DNA of 18,791 bases, from NCBI GenBank assembly GCA_002328865.1, contig DCWO01000029.1:1-18791 (forward strand), given 5' to 3'. The notes beneath the pieces were generated by a model, which made no database searches, was not told where the DNA came from, and was given only the letters and a program-made list of their open reading frames with translations. Below, piece after piece: positions 15,487-18,791 of the stretch (position 1 is the first letter of the stretch; each line of letters begins with the position of its first letter). Position numbers and translations under genes: made by a program. The stretch is from Dehalococcoidia bacterium UBA2160 (lineage in GTDB: Bacteria > Chloroflexota > Dehalococcoidia > Lucifugimonadales > UBA1123).

Positions 15487-15891
15487 ATGGACGAACCCAA
15501 CCCCTCCCCGTTGATTCAAAGTATCGACGGCGTGCAGCACCACGTGCCGGATCTCGAAGCAGGCGTTCGCTTCTATCATGACTTGCTCGGTCACGAGATC
15601 ATCTGGCGCACGGAGACGGCGGTCGGGTTCCGCATGCCCGACTCCGACGCGGAGATCGTAATTCAAAACGAGCGCGAGTATCAGGAGACCGACCTGAAGG
15701 TGGACTCGGCGGATGACGCCGCTAATCGCATCCAAGAGTCCGGAGGCTGCGTGGTTGTGCCGCCGTTCGACATCCCGATCGGTCGCGCCGTCGTCGTCGA
15801 GGATCCGTGGGGCAACCGGATGGTGCTGTTGGACTCAAGCAAGGGCAAACTGCTCACCGACGTCGACGGGAACGTGACCGGCGTCGCTTGA
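15487..15891 (+). CDS. VOC-family (glyoxalase/bleomycin resistance-like) protein
   Basis: The 134-residue protein shows one VOC unit of paired beta-alpha-beta modules: G-V-Q-H-H-V-P-D-L-E-A-G-V-R-F-Y-H-D-L-L-G (15-35), a D-L-K-V-D strand (69-73) and the closing V-E-D-P-W-G-N-R-M-V-L-L-D (104-116). Metal-dependent VOC enzymes usually use a His in the first strand, a His at the start of the second half and a Glu in the DPxGNxxE motif. Here the latter two are Asp69 and Val113, so a metal centre of the classical type is unlikely and the protein may bind a ligand or use another chemistry. The ATG at 15487 has GGAGG at 15476-15480. A TTG at 15406 in the same frame lies inside the upstream hairpin and is rejected. 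Confidence 0.85.
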   Translation: MDEPNPSPLIQSIDGVQHHVPDLEAGVRFYHDLLGHEIIWRTETAVGFRMPDSDAEIVIQNEREYQETDLKVDSADDAANRIQESGGCVVVPPFDIPIGRAVVVEDPWGNRMVLLDSSKGKLLTDVDGNVTGVA

Positions 15892-15987
15892 GGCGGCGCC
15901 CCGGGCGCACTGGATGGCTGGGCGCGCAATCGCTGTCGACTACGTGACTCTTCTCGTTAGCTGATCGACTGGCATTCGTCGGGTGGG

Positions 15988-16236
15988 CTAAGTGGGTGTG
16001 GGCTGGTGTCGGCGGTTGAACGCGACGATGAACGCGACCAAGACGAGGGACCCGCCGGTTACTGCCACGGTCCCAGCGCCGCCGAACAGATGAATGCTCC
16101 GATCGACCGCGGTCAAAGCCGTGGCGTTCAGCACGAACAACAGGAACACCAAGCCCGCAATCGTGCTCATCTTCCAGCGGCCGACGAGGAACGCGCTCGC
16201 GGTCAGCGCCGCCGCGGCGAATACAGACGCCACCAT
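15988..16236 (-). CDS. Small predicted membrane protein, third of the PadR-linked set
   Basis: The 82-residue product is almost entirely hydrophobic, with three likely membrane helices (about 2-18, 23-43 and 51-71) and an N-R-R-H-Q-P-T-P-T tail. The ATG at 16236 lies six bases after the stop of the preceding membrane gene on the same strand, which suggests a shared mRNA and translational coupling; no strong ribosome binding site of its own is visible. I do not recognise the family. It could be the detached C-terminal part of a larger membrane protein whose frame has been broken upstream. Confidence 0.5.
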   Translation of the reverse strand: MVASVFAAAALTASAFLVGRWKMSTIAGLVFLLFVLNATALTAVDRSIHLFGGAGTVAVTGGSLVLVAFIVAFNRRHQPTPT

Positions 16237-16242
16237 GGGCGC

Positions 16243-16659
16243 TCAGAATGTCCAAGGCGCGAACTCCATTCCCACGACGCCGGGTGCGGTGAGAGCGGCT
16301 TCCGAAATCATTCGACCCAGCTCGGGATCCGGCCACCGGGCGAACACGAATCCGTTGCTGCCCAGGAAGACCGTTGTTACGAACGCATACGTCCAGATCA
16401 GCAGCACCTGTGATGCGCGATTTGCCCGCTCGCGGTCTTGCAGCACGAGCATCAAGATCGTCCAGGGCACTAGACTCAGACTGACGGCTATCAGTCCTGC
16501 CTCAGGGAACACCGGTTTGCCGGCAATGCCGAAGAGATCCTGATTCCGAGCAACCGCCGCCAGGAGGGTGCCGGGCAGCAGGCTTGTCAACCCCGCAGAG
16601 AACGCGATCCAGAATCTCACGGGCCGCGACCTCGAACTCCAGAGCGGCGCATGCGTCAT
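16243..16659 (-). CDS. Predicted membrane protein, second of the PadR-linked set
   Basis: From the ATG at 16659 the product has 138 residues with an Arg-rich start (M-T-H-A-P-L-W-S-S-R-S-R-P-V-R-F-W) and at least three likely membrane helices: FWIAFSAGLTSLLPGTLLAAV, AGLIAVSLSLVPWTILMLVL and VLLIWTYAFVTTVFLGSNGF. An AGGTGG six bases before the ATG can serve as ribosome binding site, but both lie within a 15-bp inverted repeat. A TTG at 16677 in the loop would add six residues. The gene overlaps the tail of the first membrane ORF by about 160 bases in another frame, so it may be the continuation of that protein after a +1 shift. No family is recognised. Confidence 0.55.
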   Translation of the reverse strand: MTHAPLWSSRSRPVRFWIAFSAGLTSLLPGTLLAAVARNQDLFGIAGKPVFPEAGLIAVSLSLVPWTILMLVLQDRERANRASQVLLIWTYAFVTTVFLGSNGFVFARWPDPELGRMISEAALTAPGVVGMEFAPWTF

Positions 16660-17218
16660 GCCGCGCCACCTGGGCAACAGTTTGGCGCGGCATGACGATC
16701 AAGAGGCGGCCCAGTGCGATGGCCGGCAGCGCGAACAGGAGACTGCCGATGATGTTCAGGTGGAGAGCAAAGAGCGGACGGGACAGCACGTCTCTGCCCT
16801 CGTGGTTCGTCCCAAGCAGGTGATGCCCGCCTGGAGCCGCCAACCGGGCCATGTTGTCCGCTGTCAGAGGCTCGTACGGGGCGAAGATCGGCCCAATGAT
16901 CGCCGCCAACAACAGTAGCGCAACCAAACCGGCGCCGGCGCCGACTTTCGCCAGCTCACCGTTGCCCACGCCGGACGAGCGCCCGGCTTCGATGCGCCAC
17001 GCGATGTCCTGTGGCACGCCGAACACCAGCCGAGACAGCAGGCGCCAGGCGGTCTTCGTCGAACCCTCGAGCAGAAGGTTCGGGTCGTTCGTGGATTCCC
17101 AGACGTCGCTTCTGAGCTCCTCGAGACGGGCGTTCTTGACTTCTTGGGGCAGACCCCGCGTATAGATGCTGACCCACCACTTCGTCAGGCTGCTGGCGAG
17201 GATCGTGATTCGATTCAC
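16502..17218 (-). CDS. PadR-linked membrane protein with truncated OppC-like permease segment
   Basis: The ORF starts with GTG at 17218, one base after the padR stop, behind a GGAG inside padR. Residues 1-80 are a cytosolic domain, W-W-V-S-I-Y-T-R-G-L-P-Q-E-V-K-N-A-R-L-E and S-D-V-W-E, then F-G-V-P-Q-D-I-A-W-R, a pattern seen in membrane proteins encoded beside PadR regulators. A membrane helix (97-112) follows, then FAPYEPLTADNMARLAAP (112-129) and LLGTNHEGRDVLSR (134-147), the signature of the N-terminus of OppC/DppC dipeptide permeases, and a second helix (about 153-176). The permease core never appears: beyond about residue 180 the frame gives a non-membrane, low-credibility tail, while hydrophobic coding continues in another frame. 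Frame loss falls at the inverted repeat 16654-16697. Either a broken gene fusion or a sequencing shift. Confidence 0.6.
   Translation of the reverse strand: MNRITILASSLTKWWVSIYTRGLPQEVKNARLEELRSDVWESTNDPNLLLEGSTKTAWRLLSRLVFGVPQDIAWRIEAGRSSGVGNGELAKVGAGAGLVALLLLAAIIGPIFAPYEPLTADNMARLAAPGGHHLLGTNHEGRDVLSRPLFALHLNIIGSLLFALPAIALGRLLIVMPRQTVAQVARHDACAALEFEVAAREILDRVLCGVDKPAARHPPGGGCSESGSLRHCRQTGVP
16654..16697. repeat. 15-bp perfect inverted repeat at the frame junction
   Basis: CGTCATGCCGCGCCA (16654-16668) and TGGCGCGGCATGACG (16683-16697) are exact reverse complements with a 14-base spacer. The repeat lies where the first membrane ORF loses credible coding and the second opens: the second frame is only stop-free from 16698 downward. 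It could be a terminator-like hairpin, a frameshift-promoting structure or the scar of a small insertion. Confidence 0.7.
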
Positions 17219-17219
17219 G

Positions 17220-17579
17220 TCAATTCTCCGCCTTCCTCGTTTCCAAACCCTGGGGCCGATCCGGCGTCGTCTGCTTCGCTTTCGCCAGTGCCTGCTCTCC
17301 GGAGGCGGTAACCTGGTAGAGCCGGCGCCTGGGCCGGCCCTCTCGTTCGGAGATTTCCGGGTCTTCCCAGCGACTGGTGAGAAGGCCCGCATTCTCCATA
17401 CGGTTCAACGCTCTGTACAGAGTGCCCTGTGTCACGTAGCGCTTGGCTTCTTTCTGATGTTTGATCTCTTTGGCGATCATGAAACCGTGGAACTCAGGCG
17501 TGCCTTGGAGCCGCAGTTGTAGCCCGGCTTGTAAGAGTGATGCCTCGATCGAGAGCAAAGCGCCTGGTCTTCTTCTCAT
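17220..17579 (-). CDS. PadR-family transcriptional regulator
   Basis: The 119-residue protein has the PadR winged helix: F-H-G-F-M-I-A-K-E-I (about 30-39), then V-T-Q-G-T-L-Y-R-A-L-N-R-M-E-N-A-G-L-L (recognition helix and start of the wing, about 49-67), and E-G-R-P-R-R-R-L-Y-Q-V-T-A-S-G (about 79-93). Such repressors bind palindromes as dimers and usually respond to small hydrophobic or phenolic compounds, controlling themselves and a neighbouring gene. The C-terminal dimer part is short, as in the PadR-s2 group. The ATG at 17579 lies directly after a -10 hexamer, so the mRNA is probably leaderless, and a 16-bp palindrome lies in the promoter spacer: autoregulation is likely. The stop is one base from the start of the membrane gene, so the two are translationally coupled. 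Confidence 0.92.
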   Translation of the reverse strand: MRRRPGALLSIEASLLQAGLQLRLQGTPEFHGFMIAKEIKHQKEAKRYVTQGTLYRALNRMENAGLLTSRWEDPEISEREGRPRRRLYQVTASGEQALAKAKQTTPDRPQGLETRKAEN

Positions 17580-17585
17580 GCGGGC

Positions 17586-17614
17586 AGTATACGCATATAT
17601 ATGCGTTTAGGCAA
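17586..17614 (-). promoter_or_regulatory. padR promoter with palindromic operator in the spacer (leaderless)
   Basis: Read leftward, TTGCCT (17609-17614) and TATACT (17586-17591) are separated by 17 bases. The spacer contains the perfect palindrome ACGCATATATATGCGT (17591-17606), which reaches the first base of the -10. The -10 ends six bases before the ATG, placing transcription start at the start codon. A dimer on the palindrome would block RNA polymerase. Confidence 0.7.
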
Positions 17615-17879
17615 GCGAGGGGAGAATCTAGCTGTATCGTGACTAGGGCGACCACGGCTGTCGGGCTCTTCGGACATCGCGGGACCCGCCCATCAAACCC
17701 CTGGACGTCCAGGCATGCAGCCCCATCGCGATCCCCGCGTCGGCGCCGCAGGACGACAGGCGGCAAACACTGTTCAAGCGAGGAGATTGCGCGCATCTTT
17801 CGCGTCGCCGGGCGCACGAAGCATCAGTTGCCCATTGCCCAGCTATCGCAAGAGGTTGACACGGGGCGAACCTCAATGG
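17615..17879. other. Intergenic stretch between padR and the SDR gene
   Basis: About 265 bases with no supported gene. The only structured feature is a perfect 14-bp palindrome CCTGGACGTCCAGG at 17700-17713. A TTGACA occurs near 17857 but has no -10 at normal spacing. The short frames crossing this stretch have Arg/Pro/Ser-rich, non-family-like translations. Confidence 0.45.
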
Positions 17880-18632
17880 CTACTGGTACACTGCCACCCC
17901 CACTCCGCCGCCAGCGGCGATTACCTCGCCCGTGATGGCGGTTGCTTTGTCGGATGCGAGGAAGGCCACCACGTAACCGATCTCGCTGGCGTCCACCATG
18001 CGTCGGGTGGCGGTCGCCCGCGACGCGCGCTCGACATCCTCGTCTGTGGTGCGCTCGGTTCGAGTCGAGCCTGGGTGGACGAGGTTTACGGTCACGCCGT
18101 CTGGACCAAGCTGGCCCGACAGGGTCTTCGTGAAGTGGACGAGCCCGGCGTTGCGGAGACCGCTGATGGCGCCGGCGCTTCGGGCTGATAGGCCGCCGAT
18201 GTTGATGATCCGTCCCCAGCCACGCTCTTGCATCAGCGGAGCTGCAGCTTTGGCGCAGCGGAAGTAGCCGACGACCTTGGTGTTGATGTCGGCCAGCAGG
18301 TCTTCCTCGGCGGACTCAGCAAGCGGGCCGAGCACCAGGCCGCCGGGGGTCGCTGCGTTGTTGACCAAGATGTCGATGCCGCCGAGCTCACCCGCGGCCC
18401 TCTCGACCATGCTCGCCACCGATGCCTGGCTGGTCGTGTCCGTGACTATCGGGATGATCTTGCGTCCGGTCTCCGACGCGAGGTCGTTTGCAGCCTGTGT
18501 CAGCAGGTCTTCCCTGCGGGCGCAGATGGCGACGTCGACGCCTTCGAGGGCCAGCTCTTTGGCCACCGCTTTGCCGATGCCGACGCTCCCGCCCGTGACG
18601 ATTGCTGCTTTACCGTTTAAGTTCAATTCCAT
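17880..18632 (-). CDS. SDR-fold oxidoreductase-like protein without the usual catalytic triad
   Basis: The 250-residue protein has the short-chain dehydrogenase fold. The cofactor motif TGGSVGIG (13-20) and DILVNNAAT (87-95) are normal, and Arg39/Arg40 after the second strand suggest NADP(H). LGPDGVTVNLVHPGSTRTERT (175-195) is the usual strand 6 and loop. In the active-site region, IINIGGLSARSAGAISGLRNAGLVHF (142-167), the family Ser, Tyr and Lys of the S-Y-x-x-x-K triad are replaced: the Ser position is Gly147, and the Y-x-x-x-K positions read S-G-L-R-N (157-161). It may bind a nucleotide or catalyse a different reaction; similar triad-less SDRs with R-N-A/V are found in actinobacteria and relatives. 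The ATG at 18632 has GGAG at 18640-18643. No clear promoter is seen upstream. Confidence 0.88.
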   Translation of the reverse strand: MELNLNGKAAIVTGGSVGIGKAVAKELALEGVDVAICARREDLLTQAANDLASETGRKIIPIVTDTTSQASVASMVERAAGELGGIDILVNNAATPGGLVLGPLAESAEEDLLADINTKVVGYFRCAKAAAPLMQERGWGRIINIGGLSARSAGAISGLRNAGLVHFTKTLSGQLGPDGVTVNLVHPGSTRTERTTDEDVERASRATATRRMVDASEIGYVVAFLASDKATAITGEVIAAGGGVGVAVYQ

Positions 18633-18791
18633 GTGATCGCTCCAATTCCAAATTGTGGCTTGTGCTTCGTTGACTCGAAGGTTGGCCTAGATGATACTCC
18701 ATCCGTTCAACCCGCTCATCTGCGCAATGGACGAATAGGAGTCTGGCTCCCCGGCAAAAGGCCAAGGCAGAAGCCCAGGCTTGCTTGACGC
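18633..18791. other. Upstream region of the SDR gene and window edge
   Basis: These 159 bases carry the SDR ribosome binding site (18640-18643) and a weak TTGAAC on the minus strand without a good -10. One minus-strand frame is open from the window edge to a TAG near 18690 and might be the end of a neighbouring gene, but it is too short to support a call. Confidence 0.35.

Noticed and set aside
18690..18791. Minus-strand open frame running in from the window edge
   Set aside because: About 34 codons without a recognisable motif are too few to call a gene end.
1..18791. CRISPR arrays, tRNA/rRNA genes, insertion sequences
   Set aside because: No evenly spaced direct repeats, no cloverleaf or rRNA-like sequence and no transposase-like protein were found.

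Overview
The window is GC-rich bacterial DNA with tightly packed genes. Start codons are mixed: ATG, several GTG and at least two TTG, mostly behind strong GGAGG-type ribosome binding sites. The yebC-ruvC-ruvA block, several family III (CaiB/BaiF) CoA-transferases, an arginase-family ureohydrolase, an ACAD10/11-like acyl-CoA dehydrogenase and a PadR regulator fit a Chloroflexota genome, perhaps Dehalococcoidia/SAR202. That placement is inference from gene content; no rRNA or other phylogenetic marker is present.

Region 1 (1-3218, + strand): the C-terminal end of a probable SAM methyltransferase, a small PNPOx-like flavin protein, then yebC-ruvC-ruvA behind a good sigma70-type promoter (TTGACC-N17-TAGAAT). 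YebC is a translation/transcription factor; RuvC and RuvA process Holliday junctions. ruvB does not follow. Region 2 (3268-4737, - strand): a secreted seven-repeat kelch beta-propeller with a Pro/Thr-rich stalk and a short hydrophobic, Arg-capped C-terminal tail. Region 3 (5086-15891, + strand): a catabolic block made of an agmatinase-family ureohydrolase, two tandem family III CoA-transferases, a FAD-dependent oxidoreductase translationally coupled to a double-hotdog MaoC-like dehydratase, an enoyl-CoA hydratase, an acyl-CoA dehydrogenase, a third family III CoA-transferase and a VOC protein. Long perfect hairpins without U-tracts close three of the transcription units. Region 4 (15988-17579, - strand): a PadR regulator heading a membrane-protein operon; its first membrane gene fuses a cytosolic domain to a truncated OppC-like permease start and loses its frame at a 15-bp inverted repeat. 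Region 5 (17880-18632, - strand): an SDR-fold protein without the usual catalytic triad.

The catabolic block can be read as one route. CoA-transferases activate a carboxylic acid, the acyl-CoA and FAD dehydrogenases oxidise it, and the hydratase/dehydratase pair adds or removes water. The substrate cannot be read from sequence. Several enzymes depart from textbook active sites: Ser for the catalytic Asp in the first CoA-transferase, Asp for Glu in the acyl-CoA dehydrogenase, split hydratase residues in the MaoC protein and a missing triad in the SDR. With the PadR leaderless promoter/operator and the broken permease fusion, these are the most interesting points. I found no mobile element, CRISPR array, tRNA or rRNA.
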